A DNA stretch of 64,000 nucleotides from Clostridium beijerinckii (GCF_018223745.1 NZ_CP073653.1:3682001-3746000), one strand, 5' to 3'; positions 1 through 8,486 are shown, counted from the first letter of the stretch. A program made the numbers and translations. The notes: a model not told the origin generated them from the letters alone.

Positions 1-374
1 CTTGTAATTGCAACGAATAAACAAAATTATCCTGTTTTAATTCCCCTTCGTATTCATCACATAGAAAAATCACATTAATATAATATACTTGGTCACCATT
101 TGGATATACTGTATGCATATCTTCTCCTGAAAAAACCTTATAAAATTTTAATTTGATTGGATTTATACCTATTTCTTCATTCAATTCACGTTTAACTGTT
201 TCCTCTACTGTTTCTCCTAATTCTAGAACTCCTCCATGTTATTGCCCAGTTACCACTGTCTGCTCTTCTCTGTAATAATATTTTTCTATTTTTATGGATT
301 ATAGCTCCAGCTGCTACAAGAAGTAATGGTGAATTACCAATATGCTTTCTTAACTTTTTTATGTATTCATCCAT
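1..374 (-). pseudogene. Nudix hydrolase, frameshifted and cut by window start
   Basis: The first 40 or so residues (MDEYIKKLRKHIGNSPLLLV and on to NWAIT) match the start of the intact Nudix protein at 4506-4964. After NWAIT near position 238 the frame is lost. Removing one base restores GGVLELGETVEETVKREL followed by NEEIGI, a canonical Nudix box (GX5EX7REUXEEXGU), and the restored frame stays open to the window edge. The family hydrolyses nucleoside diphosphate-linked substrates; this copy's substrate is unknown. A sequencing error is possible, but other genes in this region are broken too. The ribosome site upstream of the ATG is weak. Confidence 0.8.
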
Positions 375-465
375 ATATTTTCACACTACCCTTAACAATT
401 CTTTAGATGTCTAATTCATAATGCTCTTCAGTTTCGAAGTAACTAAAAGATAATTTTGAATTTAT

Positions 466-822
466 TTAATTCTCTCTGAAAGCTACTGCATCAATCTGAA
501 AGTCAATTCCATCTCTAATAAACTTTGTTTCACATGCCTTTCTTGCTGGATATTTTCCTTCAAATCTCTCCTTAATTATTTCTCCTAAAAACGATAAATC
601 TTTAATATCTCTAAATAAGCAATCCATTTGCACTACAGCTTTCAATGTCAAGCCTATCTTTTCAAGTCTTTCACTCAAAACATCAAATGCACCATTTATT
701 TGGTTTTCTATTGATTGCCCCTCATTCTTCATGCAATAGCTGATATAAACATGATTTCCTGCCTCAACAATCGCAGAGTGTGCCCATTCTTCGTCTATTT
801 CTGTTCTTATAATTTCTCTCAT
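466..822 (-). CDS. RidA/YjgF/UK114-family protein
   Basis: 118 residues, the normal length of the RidA family, whose members deaminate reactive enamine/imine intermediates released by PLP enzymes, usually as trimers in the cytoplasm. The order fits the fold: an N-terminal strand with AIVEAGNHVYISY, a middle helix with INGAFDVLSERLEKIGLTL, and the C-terminal FQIDAVAF strand. I do not see the conserved Arg of true RidA deaminases with certainty, so it may belong to a sub-family with another role. AGGAG sits 8 bases before the ATG. It stands alone, with a copy of the array motif about 80 bp upstream. Confidence 0.85.
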   Translation of the reverse strand: MREIIRTEIDEEWAHSAIVEAGNHVYISYCMKNEGQSIENQINGAFDVLSERLEKIGLTLKAVVQMDCLFRDIKDLSFLGEIIKERFEGKYPARKACETKFIRDGIDFQIDAVAFREN

Positions 823-901
823 TTAACATTCTCCTCATATTTTATTTTCGTTACAAATTCCTATTTATCTTTTAGTTAAACAAACACTATTGGTTCCCAT
901 A

Positions 902-921
902 AATTTATTATTATGTTTTAT
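902..921 (-). promoter_or_regulatory. Array motif copy 1, upstream of RidA gene
   Basis: On the minus strand reads ATAAAACATAATAATAAATT, 18/20 to the consensus ATAAAACGTAATAGTAAATT found before several genes of this array. TTTATGA lies some 30 bp further upstream and pairs with TCATAAA at the motif's left edge, so the motif sits at the foot of a possible stem-loop. Confidence 0.5.
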
Positions 922-992
922 GATACATTTAGTTCTTTTTCAATTACTTTCATAAAGAAACCATGACAAATTATGCCTCATCTAAGAGTAAA

Positions 993-1462
993 TCAATCAA
1001 CTGTTACTATATGAAATGTAAATGGAAATTCCTCAGCTTGTCTATTTTCAAAATCAACTTTATATCCAGTTCCATCTTTATAAAAGAAACCGTTTTTCAA
1101 TTCTATTTTTACATAGCACATATTTTCATCATTTTCGTTATTATGTTTAAATACCAGGGTTCAAATGCCTTTATTAATATTTCTCTAATCCCATAATTTT
1201 TTTCTAATAATGGATGACCAATATTATGAGCAATTCCAGTAAAATGATATAATTTATTACACATTGAGATTTTATTATCCTTCTCGATCTCTTGTACTTT
1301 TTGCGATTTTGCATAAGAAACAATATAAAATACACCATTATCATAAAAAGTATCCACAAACCTAACAGATGGAATATTATCATTTGATGTTGCTAAAGCA
1401 AATTGATAATCTTTTCCAAATAACACTTCTAGAATATTTAAACTATTTTCGTATGCAGTCAT
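993..1462 (-). pseudogene. Pyridoxamine 5'-phosphate oxidase-like protein, frameshifted
   Basis: The start MTAYENSLNILEVLFGKDYQ and the stretch FALATSNDNIPSVRFVD are typical of small flavin-binding split-barrel (PNPOx-like) proteins. The frame breaks near 1150, after EPWYL. One added A in the A-run there gives KHNNENDENMCYVKIEL and continues in frame to a stop at 993, ending in HIVTVD. The full protein would be about 156 residues, normal for the family. The start was set at the second ATG, 7 bases after GGAGAG. Either a recent single-base deletion in a homopolymer or a read error. Confidence 0.8.
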
Positions 1463-1518
1463 TTTCACTCTCTCCTTTATAGATTATTGCTCCTAACTTT
1501 AATTGCAGGTATGTCCTG

Positions 1519-2010
1519 TTATATTTTCTTATATTTATACATAATAGTTGAACCATCATTTTTATTAAATACTGGTGGAAATGTTTTATACTCATAACCA
1601 AGCTTATTATAAAATCTATGAGAACTTTTGGAAGATGGAATTTCAATTAAATTGCTATCAAGACACCATTCATCAAGTTCAAGATGATGTACAAGGTCTC
1701 TTCCTATACCTTTCCCCCTATAATCTGGATTTACGAATATAGCAGTAAAATAGCTTTGTTTTTCTTGACTATAATCTCTACTTACTCCTCCACAAGCAAT
1801 AATCTTGTTATTATACCAAACTTCATAATAATGTCTTGTTTCAATAATGTTTTTTAGCCAATTTGCAGTAAATGTACCTAAATATTTTTGAAATTCACTC
1901 TCATTATAATCTATATAATTCACTTCTTTCATGCACCTATGTATAATTTCTAACATAATATCAACATTTTGTATATCCGCTCTTTTATATATCAATTTGC
2001 TTAACTCCAT
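1519..2010 (-). CDS. GNAT-family N-acetyltransferase
   Basis: About 163 residues. The acetyl-CoA binding motif is visible as FVNPDYRGKGIGRDLVHHLE (V/I-x-P-x-x-R-G-x-G-I-G), followed by the late-strand SSHRFYNKLGYEY motif typical of the fold. GNAT enzymes transfer an acetyl group from acetyl-CoA to an amine; the acceptor cannot be told here. The start was moved to the ATG at 2010 because AGAAGGA lies 7 bases before it, while the longer frame has none. A single gene between the PNPOx remnant and a 42-residue membrane peptide. Confidence 0.9.
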   Translation of the reverse strand: MELSKLIYKRADIQNVDIMLEIIHRCMKEVNYIDYNESEFQKYLGTFTANWLKNIIETRHYYEVWYNNKIIACGGVSRDYSQEKQSYFTAIFVNPDYRGKGIGRDLVHHLELDEWCLDSNLIEIPSSKSSHRFYNKLGYEYKTFPPVFNKNDGSTIMYKYKKI

Positions 2011-2128
2011 AATATTTTCCTTCTCAAACATTTATTTCGCTATTTAATTACGCATATATTATTTTACTTAACTTCAATATCCTTACATCTCTGATTATGA
2101 AAAATATCAATACTAACACTTACTTCTT

Positions 2129-2257
2129 TTAAAATAGTTTCTTGAAAAATTTAACAAAACCATTAACAATTATGCCTATGAATTGTACCGATCTCCCAAA
2201 AATCATGCCAATTATTATCATGATCAATACAAAAATCACACCTATAACTGTTTGCAT
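2129..2257 (-). CDS. 42-residue single-pass membrane peptide
   Basis: A short frame encoding MQTVIGVIFVLIMIIIGMIF then GRSVQFIGIIVNGFVKF and a basic FKKLF end. A hydrophobic segment fills residues 4-20 and a second moderately hydrophobic amphipathic stretch follows. GAGAGG lies 8 bases before the ATG, as good as the sites of the larger genes nearby. It lies 29 bp downstream of the DJ-1-like gene and could be cotranscribed with it. I do not recognise the family. Size and charge pattern would fit a regulatory membrane peptide or a type I toxin-like peptide, but no antisense RNA was identified. Confidence 0.55.
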   Translation of the reverse strand: MQTVIGVIFVLIMIIIGMIFGRSVQFIGIIVNGFVKFFKKLF

Positions 2258-2286
2258 TGAAATTCCTCTCTTCTACTACTTCTTAT

Positions 2287-2895
2287 CTAATCATTCATAT
2301 TTTTAGAAAATGGATCATAGCTACTATTTTCATTCCATGAATATTCAATGCTTTGACTAATTTCTAATGCTTTTTCTTTTCCTATTAAGTCTTCTATCAG
2401 ACCCAATGCCATATCAATTCCTGCGGATACTCCAGAAGATGTATATATGTTACCATCCTTTATCCATCTTGCTTCTTTTACCCATAATACATCTTCATTT
2501 TGTTCTGTAACCCATTTAAATGCTCTTTTATTTGATGTCGCTCTTTTCCCATTTAAAATTCCTGCTTTAGCAAGTAAAGCTGAACCTGTGCATACACTAA
2601 TTATATATTTTGATTCTTTGGACATATTTTCAATGAATTTTATAAAATCATTATCATTAACTTTTTCTCTTGTACCACTTCCACCTGGTACAAATAAAAT
2701 TTTCAAAGTATCATTGTCTCTTGTGTATAAATCAGTATCAACTCTCACTTTTTGAGAACTTTCAATAATGCCACCATCAACCGATATAAAATTCAATTTA
2801 AAAATATCCGGTAATCGTCCAAATATTTCAACAGGACCAAATACATCTAATGTTTCAAATTCATCAAATAAAAGTATATCAACTCTATAATTCAT
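2287..2895 (-). CDS. DJ-1/PfpI-family protein
   Basis: 202 residues of a flavodoxin-like glutamine-amidotransferase-type fold. The nucleophile elbow is visible as [18 protein letters not shown], with the Cys expected of DJ-1/PfpI proteins, preceded by [29 protein letters not shown] is the N-terminus seen in isonitrile hydratase-like members and in the N-domain of GlxA-type regulators; no HTH domain follows. Its reaction is not determined. The start was set at 2895, where GGGAG precedes the ATG by 9 bases; the longer frame begins with TTG and has no ribosome site. Confidence 0.85.
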   Translation of the reverse strand: MNYRVDILLFDEFETLDVFGPVEIFGRLPDIFKLNFISVDGGIIESSQKVRVDTDLYTRDNDTLKILFVPGGSGTREKVNDNDFIKFIENMSKESKYIISVCTGSALLAKAGILNGKRATSNKRAFKWVTEQNEDVLWVKEARWIKDGNIYTSSGVSAGIDMALGLIEDLIGKEKALEISQSIEYSWNENSSYDPFSKNMND

Positions 2896-2950
2896 GTTAT
2901 CAACTCCCAATTTTATAATTTTAAAAACAGCTCACATCATCAATTATTCT

Positions 2951-2983
2951 TAATTTTAAAAGTGCGGCCCGTAATGCCCACTC
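2951..2983 (-). terminator. Probable intrinsic terminator after 3053-3442
   Basis: On the minus strand GTGGGC and GCCGCAC form a GC-rich stem with one bulged base, followed by TTTT. It is a rare GC patch in an AT-rich spacer and lies 70 bp after the stop of the upstream gene. Confidence 0.5.
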
Positions 2984-3052
2984 AAAATAACACTAATTAC
3001 CTGCTTTTCATTTAATATAAACTTTACATGCTATTTATAAATACTTACACAT

Positions 3053-3442
3053 TTAACGAAATATCGTAAATGTCTCTATCACTTCTGTGTTGCAATTAAA
3101 GCCTTTAAGTATAAGTTCAATTCCTAAAAATTCATTTTCATTATAATCAACATTGCATAGCTCTTCTCTCTTACTGTATGTATTAGTCATTTCATTAAAT
3201 AATATTGTTACCATTTCATCAGTCCGCTGAACATTTATGTTTCCTATACGCTTTACCTTAGGAAGGATAAACTCATCACAGCACTTGCTTTCATTAAAAA
3301 TATTTATACCTATCCATTTGTTATCCTTATCAAATAATAGCTCACACAGGGTATCCTGAATTGTTTTGACTTTGACATTAGACTCTTTTAATTTAATATA
3401 TATTAGAGAAAAGTTACTTAATTTTTCAAATGTTATTTTCAT
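3053..3442 (-). CDS. Hypothetical protein, 129 residues
   Basis: Not recognised. A soluble alpha/beta-looking protein with no signal peptide or membrane segment, rich in Lys, Asn and Glu, with a CC pair in the middle (ESKCCDEF) and a strand-like end (EVIETFTIFR). TAGGAG lies about 11 bases before the ATG. It is a single gene between the nucleoside phosphorylase and the DJ-1-like gene, with an array motif 34 bp upstream and a terminator-like hairpin downstream. Confidence 0.6.
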   Translation of the reverse strand: MKITFEKLSNFSLIYIKLKESNVKVKTIQDTLCELLFDKDNKWIGINIFNESKCCDEFILPKVKRIGNINVQRTDEMVTILFNEMTNTYSKREELCNVDYNENEFLGIELILKGFNCNTEVIETFTIFR

Positions 3443-3475
3443 AAAAATATTCTTCTCCTAACGTTAATTCATAAT

Positions 3476-3495
3476 AATTTACTATTACGTTCTAT
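3476..3495 (-). promoter_or_regulatory. Array motif copy 2, upstream of 3053-3442
   Basis: Minus strand reads ATAGAACGTAATAGTAAATT (19/20 to consensus). Directly left of it is the small hairpin CTATC-TGTA-GATAG. The motif continues into ATTATGAATTAA, which resembles the copy before the peptidase gene (GTTGTGAATTAA). Confidence 0.6.
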
Positions 3496-3535
3496 CTACA
3501 GATAGCTGATTACCTCAACTATAAATTAAAATTCG

Positions 3536-4294
3536 TTAAACTCTCAAAGCTAATTCCAAAGCTATATAAAAATTTTTCAACTGATGAGTCCTTTCTTCAT
3601 CATTTCCTAATATTCTTCTATCCCATTCCTGAGAATCAAGTAAATCACCACTAATCAAAAAATCATAGTATTCAAGTCCCCTAAAATCGCATACGGCTTG
3701 TACACCAGCACATTCCATCTCTACTGCAATACAGCCTTCTTTTTTTCTTTTTTCCATGTTAGCTTTCGTTTCGCGATAAATGCCATCAGTTGTCCATGTT
3801 TTCCCCTTTACATAAGGAATTCCCATATCTTTAAATGCTTTTGCAATAACATCAGCATTTCTAATTGTTATGTAATCTTCTGCTGGAACATAGTGATAAG
3901 AAAAGCCCTCATCACGGTATGCTTCTGTTGGAATTATTACTTTCCCTGCAGTAATTTCTTTATCTAAACAACCACAAGAACCAAACATTATATATTTTTT
4001 TGCACCAATTAAGCAACGAGCTTCTTCAATGCATGTCCCAGCACCTGTTGATGAAATCATAGTCATATAAAATGCAATTTCTTTTCCTTTGTAATTCAAT
4101 TTATAAATTGGAATTAATCCATTAGCTGACATTATATCATCAATTTTTTCACATCTAAACGTCTGTAAAATATTTTCTACTACAACATTTGAAAAAGTTA
4201 CAATACAAGTCTCACATACTTTTTCTTTTTTTTCATAAAAATTTTCTGGGCTAATTATAGCTTCTGTTTTATCATCAAAAGTATTAGTTATCAT
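3536..4294 (-). CDS. Nucleoside phosphorylase-family protein (uridine phosphorylase-like)
   Basis: 252 residues of the PNP/UDP phosphorylase superfamily, which splits nucleosides with phosphate to base and ribose-1-phosphate. Visible are ISSTGAGTCIEEARCLIGAK (phosphate/ribose loop region), IMFGSCGCL with the usual Gly-rich strand, and GCIAVEMECAGVQAVCDF, where the VEMECA motif contacts ribose. The base-specificity region TWTTDGIYRET is typical of uridine phosphorylase-like members, but the exact base is not proven. GGGAG lies before the ATG. In this array it may act as a salvage or detoxifying enzyme like its Nudix neighbours. Confidence 0.85.
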   Translation of the reverse strand: MITNTFDDKTEAIISPENFYEKKEKVCETCIVTFSNVVVENILQTFRCEKIDDIMSANGLIPIYKLNYKGKEIAFYMTMISSTGAGTCIEEARCLIGAKKYIMFGSCGCLDKEITAGKVIIPTEAYRDEGFSYHYVPAEDYITIRNADVIAKAFKDMGIPYVKGKTWTTDGIYRETKANMEKRKKEGCIAVEMECAGVQAVCDFRGLEYYDFLISGDLLDSQEWDRRILGNDEERTHQLKNFYIALELALRV

Positions 4295-4505
4295 AAAATC
4301 GTTTCTCCCTTTTAAATTACAATTTGTTTATATCTAATAATTTTTATTTTGCATTTAATTACAATAGCAATTGCAATATTAATTTATTATTTATTCAGTA
4401 TTATCAAGACTTAAAAATTTTGTTTATCCCAATTATATTAGAAACTTACTATCTATTTCTGCAATCGAAGATTTATAATTTGCATTACTTTTAAGTGACT
4501 GCAAA

Positions 4506-4964
4506 TTAAATTACGGTACCAATATATTTTTCTATAATTTCAATATCTGGAGGGCTAATATCAATTGGTAAGTTGTCAATTTCAAAGAATTCTAAAGAAC
4601 TGCTTTCTTCATTATCTATCTGTAATTCACCACCATATACATTTGTTGTAAATACGGTAACAACATTATATACTTCATCACCATGAGGATATATATAATG
4701 TTGTCTCTCACCTGAAAAAACGCCAAATAATTTTAAATCCTTTAAAAATATTGTCAACCCTGTTTCTTCTTTCACTTCCCTAATAGCAGTTTCTTCAACT
4801 TTCTCACCTATTTCTATTGAGCCACCAGGCAAACCCCATTTTTTGTTATCAGTTCTTAACTGCATTAGTATTTTATTTTGATTACTAATAATTACGCACG
4901 TTCCACACTGAATTAGTGGTCTTTTTCCAACAAATTTTCTCAGCTCAAGTATATAATTACTCAT
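4506..4964 (-). CDS. Nudix hydrolase
   Basis: 152 residues. The Nudix box is intact at residues 48-70: GGSIEIGEKVEETA then IREVKEETGL, with the Mg-binding Glu residues present. The family cleaves nucleoside diphosphates linked to another moiety, including oxidised nucleotides; the substrate here is unknown. The N-terminus is closely related to the broken Nudix gene at 1-374, so the array holds two diverged paralogues, one dead. GGGAGG lies 6 bases before the ATG. It is a single gene 94 bp downstream of the nucleoside phosphorylase on the other side of a spacer without motifs. Confidence 0.92.
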   Translation of the reverse strand: MSNYILELRKFVGKRPLIQCGTCVIISNQNKILMQLRTDNKKWGLPGGSIEIGEKVEETAIREVKEETGLTIFLKDLKLFGVFSGERQHYIYPHGDEVYNVVTVFTTNVYGGELQIDNEESSSLEFFEIDNLPIDISPPDIEIIEKYIGTVI

Positions 4965-5056
4965 AATTTCCTCCCATTATTTATTTTTAATATAGAATTT
5001 AGTTCATCATAATTTGCTCCCCTGCATCAACCCCAAGTTCCACATAATACTTACTA

Positions 5057-5662
5057 CTACACATATTTCAAAACTCTACATAAAGGTTGGGTTATCCTTC
5101 TATGTAACCATTCTAGATTTAACTTTTTTAAAATTTCTGGTGTACGCTTTACTTTTCCAGCGATTACATCTAGACTTCCTCCTACACCAAAAACGACTTT
5201 AGGGTTAATATCGTTTTTATGACTATAAATCCATTTGTCAGCAAGTGGTGACCCTAATGCAACTATAAGAATATCTGGATTGGAAATCCTGATATTTTCA
5301 GATGCTTTCATGTTTACTTCTTCATCTGAACCTAGCAGATAAAATGACCACCCTTTTTGATTTCCAACTTTAATGGTTTCTAAAAGTAAATCATAACCTG
5401 TAACACGTTCTGGTACAGGATTTCCTTTTAATCTTGAAGCCCAAACAATTCCCACTCCATCAGGAGTTATTAGATCTGCACCAAGTGATATTTTCTTTAA
5501 TTCCGGATCCTCTTGAATCTGTACTGCAATTTCTGGATTTACAGTAATTAAGTGAAATATTCTATTGCTACCTTCTGATATTTTTGTATCAATTAATTCA
5601 ACTGTTTCTTTTAGATTTAGTTTTGAAAAATCTATCCCTAAAATATTTACATAACTGCCCAT
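5057..5662 (-). CDS. WecG/TagA/CpsF glycosyltransferase with internal deletion
   Basis: Members transfer N-acetylmannosamine or a related sugar to undecaprenyl-diphosphate-GlcNAc at the inner membrane surface in wall teichoic acid or capsule synthesis. Conserved parts are seen: HLITVNPEIAVQ with the catalytic-region Thr, LITPDGVGIVWASRL with the Asp, NPDILIVALGSP, VVFGVGGSLDVIAGKVKR and LEWLHRR. About 28 residues normally between the LLGS..E segment and NPDI (the YPG...GY block) are missing, the Gln-Glu of the usual PKQEKW is replaced by LADKW, and the C-terminus is short. At about 201 residues against the usual 240, it is probably inactive. The start was moved to 5662 (GAGG before ATG). Confidence 0.8.
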   Translation of the reverse strand: MGSYVNILGIDFSKLNLKETVELIDTKISEGSNRIFHLITVNPEIAVQIQEDPELKKISLGADLITPDGVGIVWASRLKGNPVPERVTGYDLLLETIKVGNQKGWSFYLLGSDEEVNMKASENIRISNPDILIVALGSPLADKWIYSHKNDINPKVVFGVGGSLDVIAGKVKRTPEILKKLNLEWLHRRITQPLCRVLKYV

Positions 5663-5689
5663 ATCATATCCTCTTTTATTAAAATCCAA

Positions 5690-6103
5690 TTAGTAATAAT
5701 TTCAAAAAATATTAAATGCAATACTTCGATATTATTTATTAATATCATCCATTAGATTGCAACTTGTATAACACTTATTATAGCATTATTTACAAAATAT
5801 TACACATACAATCCATATATCTGCTCTATATTTTTAAGTCTTTTATTCTCATATTATTAATGCTCTACATTACTTTGGACCATAAAGTTTATAGGTTTCC
5901 ATAAAAACATAATAAAAGTTACTTAATCATTAATAAGTATTGACTAAAAGCATAAACGGATATATTATAGATAAATGCAGTCTGCAATGTACTTGATTAA
6001 AACAATTATATTTAGGTTATAAATAACTTAAATAATCTTTGCTTTAAAAATAAGATTTATATTAATAATAAAGTTATAAAAAAATTTTAAAGGAGATGTT
6101 TAT
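5690..6103. other. Intergenic region with shared promoter block
   Basis: Positions 5763-5900 are similar to 12465-12600, upstream of the wall-binding pseudogene. Both contain, on the minus strand, an extended -10 element TG-C/T-TATAAT (5777-5782 here) preceded by TATTTTGTAA. The part from 5900 to the methyltransferase gene is AT-rich with no other feature that I can support; an AAAGGAG ribosome site lies at its end. Confidence 0.5.
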
Positions 6104-6733
6104 ATGTCAGAGTTTTGGGAAAAAAATTTTTCAGAAAAGCAAGCAATGTGGGGTTTTGAGCCATCAAGCACTGCAATTGTAGTTGCAGAGTACTTTGCTG
6201 AAAATAATCTGAAAGATATCTTAATACCAGGTGTTGGATATGGAAGAAATATAAAACCATTTGTTGATAATAACATGGAAGTTACAGGAATCGAAATTTC
6301 TCAAACAGCAATTAATATAGCAAGAGAAAATGGAATTAATAATAAAATTTATCATGGCTCAGTATCAGATATGCCTTTTGAAAATAAACTCTATGATGGT
6401 GTAGCTAGCTTTGCACTTATTCATTTGTTAAATGAGGATGAAAGAAAAAAGTTTATTAATGATTGCTATAACCATTTAAAACCAGGTGGATATATGATTT
6501 TTACAGCCGTTTCTGAAAAAGCTCCAATGTACGGTAATGGTACGAAGCTTGCTGAAAATTATTATGAAACAGCGTATGGGGTAAAACTGTTTTTCTACAA
6601 TTCTAAGTCTATAGAGAAAGAATTCGGAAATTATGGTCTTATAGACTTTGTAGAAATTGATGACATATATAAGGATAATCCAGATAAACCTCCAGTAAAC
6701 TTTTTAATGATAAAATGCAGAAAAGAGATATAA
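6104..6733 (+). CDS. Class I SAM-dependent methyltransferase (TehB/thiopurine-type)
   Basis: 209 residues, the first plus-strand gene in the array. SEFWEKNFSEKQAMWGFEPS is the N-terminus typical of small TehB/thiopurine S-methyltransferase-like enzymes. The SAM-binding glycine loop is LIPGVGYGRNIKPF, the acidic residue after strand 2 is in VTGIEIS, and motif III/IV is DGVASFALIHLL. It methylates an unknown small molecule, possibly in detoxification. AAAGGAG lies 8 bases before the ATG, and a strong hairpin terminator follows. Confidence 0.88.
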   Translation: MSEFWEKNFSEKQAMWGFEPSSTAIVVAEYFAENNLKDILIPGVGYGRNIKPFVDNNMEVTGIEISQTAINIARENGINNKIYHGSVSDMPFENKLYDGVASFALIHLLNEDERKKFINDCYNHLKPGGYMIFTAVSEKAPMYGNGTKLAENYYETAYGVKLFFYNSKSIEKEFGNYGLIDFVEIDDIYKDNPDKPPVNFLMIKCRKEI

Positions 6734-6801
6734 ATCTGATAAATCTAAACTTTTTTGCTTACAATAAAATTATGTAGATGTGCTAGTTAACTATTATGAC
6801 A

Positions 6802-6853
6802 AAAATAAAAATACCAACTTTTCTTAAATTGAAATGTTGGTATTTTTATTTTG
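6802..6853. terminator. Bidirectional hairpin terminator
   Basis: AAAATACCAAC.TTTC and GAAATGTTGGTATTTT pair to a long stem flanked by A and T runs, serving the methyltransferase gene and possibly the VOC gene. A near-identical hairpin lies at 12745-12796. Confidence 0.8.
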
Positions 6854-6925
6854 CCTATGTTTTAATATGATGTTGAAATATAGCCTAAAAAATTATAGTT
6901 GAGATTGTCCATCTATAATACTAAT
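6853..6925. repeat. Double-hairpin intergenic repeat, copy 1
   Basis: About 70 bp, from GCCTATGTTTTAATAT through GTTGAAATATAGCC to the second palindrome with TATAG...CTATA arms. Further copies lie at 12799-12875 and 27419-27492. The outer arms differ between copies but mostly keep pairing, partly through G-T pairs. Confidence 0.6.
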
Positions 6926-6942
6926 TTTAAAAAAACTACGTA

Positions 6943-7329
6943 TTATTTAATTTCTGCAAAAATTTCATGTATATTTCCATCTGGGTCAGCAAATAGTGCT
7001 GTTCTTTGATTCCACGGCATATCTTGTGGCTCGTGAACAGAAGTCGCTCCCTTTGAGATTAACGTCTTAAATGATTCATCAACATCATTAGGACTTTCAC
7101 ATGGGAAAGCAAGTTCAAATCCCTGTCCAAATGACTCTTTCCTATATTCGTCACTATACACATACATAACATCTCTCATACAAATAGCAAACCTTACTCC
7201 ATCATTTTCAAATTCAACATAATTACCAAGATCATTTTCAATTCTAAATCCAAGAACTTTATTATAGAAATCTTTCATTCTCTCTATATCATTTGTCCAA
7301 ATCGTAATAAGATTAATTTGTGCTTTCAT
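6943..7329 (-). CDS. VOC-family (glyoxalase/bleomycin resistance) protein
   Basis: 128 residues with the paired beta-alpha-beta-beta-beta layout: INLITIWTNDIERMKDFYNKVLGF, FAICMRDVMYVY, GFELAFPCESPNDVDESF and TALFADPDGNIHEIFAEIK. The C-terminal DPDGNIHEIF is the hallmark end of glyoxalase-like modules, with the metal-binding Glu. Members include dioxygenases, glyoxalases and drug-binding resistance proteins; this one cannot be placed further. AAGGGG lies 10 bases before the ATG. Single gene; a partial array motif lies about 60 bp upstream. Confidence 0.88.
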   Translation of the reverse strand: MKAQINLITIWTNDIERMKDFYNKVLGFRIENDLGNYVEFENDGVRFAICMRDVMYVYSDEYRKESFGQGFELAFPCESPNDVDESFKTLISKGATSVHEPQDMPWNQRTALFADPDGNIHEIFAEIK

Positions 7330-7477
7330 CGTATATTTTTCCCCTTTCTTAATTTAACATATAGTTCATTTTAAAAAAATAATGTGAAATAATTTAACTA
7401 TAACGTGGAATTTGCGATAATAATCAATCCACTTTCTGCTTACATAATAAACATGGTTGTATCTTTTCTCATTAACA

Positions 7478-8365
7478 TTAATGAGACGTGTCGTTTACTA
7501 GATTAGCAATAGCTTCAACTATGCATTTCCACGTTCCTTTAGGCATATCACGTCCCATTCCTTCAATCAAAAGTAATTTAGCATTAGGTATTGTACGTGC
7601 TGTATCTTTTCCTGCTTCAACAGGAATCAATGGATCTGCTGTTCCATGAATCACCAGTGTTGGAACTGTTAATAATGAAAGGTGTTGTCTTCTATCTCCA
7701 TTAGCAACCAACGCCGCATTTTGGCGTACAGCTCCTTGTGGATAATAAGAACGATCATAGCTTTCTTCAGTATATCGTATTGCACGTTCCTCTTCAAAAG
7801 GAAACCCTTCGCTCCAAAGATTTTTCCACATACGTAAAGTATAATCAATGTATGCATCTCGTCCATTTGGGGGCATTGCTGTAACAATCTTCAATGTTTC
7901 TGGTGATATTTGTGGATTGTTTGGATTACCTGTAGATGACATAATGGAAATTAAACTATATATACGTGAAGGGTGTTTATAAGCAAAAACCTGGGCAATC
8001 ATGCCTCCCATAGAAGCACCCCAGATGTGAGCCTTCTTTATATTGAGCGCATCTAATAAGCCAGCCACATCATCAGCCATATCTTCCAATGTATAGGCGA
8101 CATTAATTGGTTTTCCCTCTTGCGCTGCCTGGTATATTCTTTCCATATCAGGAATAACAGCCGCATCGAATTTTGTAGACAATCCCGCATCGCGATTATC
8201 AAACCTTATAACTTGTAAATTTTCCTTTGCAAGCATTTCACAAAAATCTGGTTCCCAAAAATTTAGCTGAGCACCATTTCCTGCAATAAGTACTATAGTA
8301 GGATTTGTCTTCTCCCCAAAAATTTCATATTCAATTTGTATTCCATTTGCATTTATGCGTGCCAT
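7478..8365 (-). CDS. Alpha/beta hydrolase
   Basis: About 295 residues. The N-terminal MARINANGIQIEYE and the oxyanion region ILIAGNGAQLNFW lead to the nucleophile elbow WGASMGGMIAQVFA (G-x-S-x-G-G). The acid is probably the Asp of VIHGTADPLIP and the general base lies in the C-terminal segment, where the usual GHD motif reads GMGRDMP, so the catalytic His is not obvious. This is a real oddity: the family base is normally GxGHx. Codon use is richer in G+C than its neighbours, suggesting separate transfer. GGGAG precedes two possible ATGs (8374, 8365); the second has better spacing. Confidence 0.85.
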   Translation of the reverse strand: MARINANGIQIEYEIFGEKTNPTIVLIAGNGAQLNFWEPDFCEMLAKENLQVIRFDNRDAGLSTKFDAAVIPDMERIYQAAQEGKPINVAYTLEDMADDVAGLLDALNIKKAHIWGASMGGMIAQVFAYKHPSRIYSLISIMSSTGNPNNPQISPETLKIVTAMPPNGRDAYIDYTLRMWKNLWSEGFPFEEERAIRYTEESYDRSYYPQGAVRQNAALVANGDRRQHLSLLTVPTLVIHGTADPLIPVEAGKDTARTIPNAKLLLIEGMGRDMPKGTWKCIVEAIANLVNDTSH

Positions 8366-8400
8366 CGCATACATCTCCCTTTTGTATTTTTATTATTAAT

Positions 8401-8486
8401 ATACTACTATAAAACGTCTTTTTATCAATTTGTAAATAAACGATCATTATTTAGCATTAATTCACTATTACGTTTTATAGTAGTAT
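8401..8486. promoter_or_regulatory. Perfect 17-bp inverted repeat containing array motif copy 3
   Basis: ATACTACTATAAAACGT at 8401-8417 is repeated inverted and without mismatch at 8470-8486, 52 bp apart, just upstream of the hydrolase gene. The distal arm is part of an array motif copy (8459-8478; minus strand ATAAAACGTAATAGTGAATT), the only copy with a facing partner. Confidence 0.65.

Noticed and set aside
963..1196. Plus-strand 77-codon frame
   Set aside because: Lies antisense to the frameshifted PNPOx-like gene; no ribosome site.
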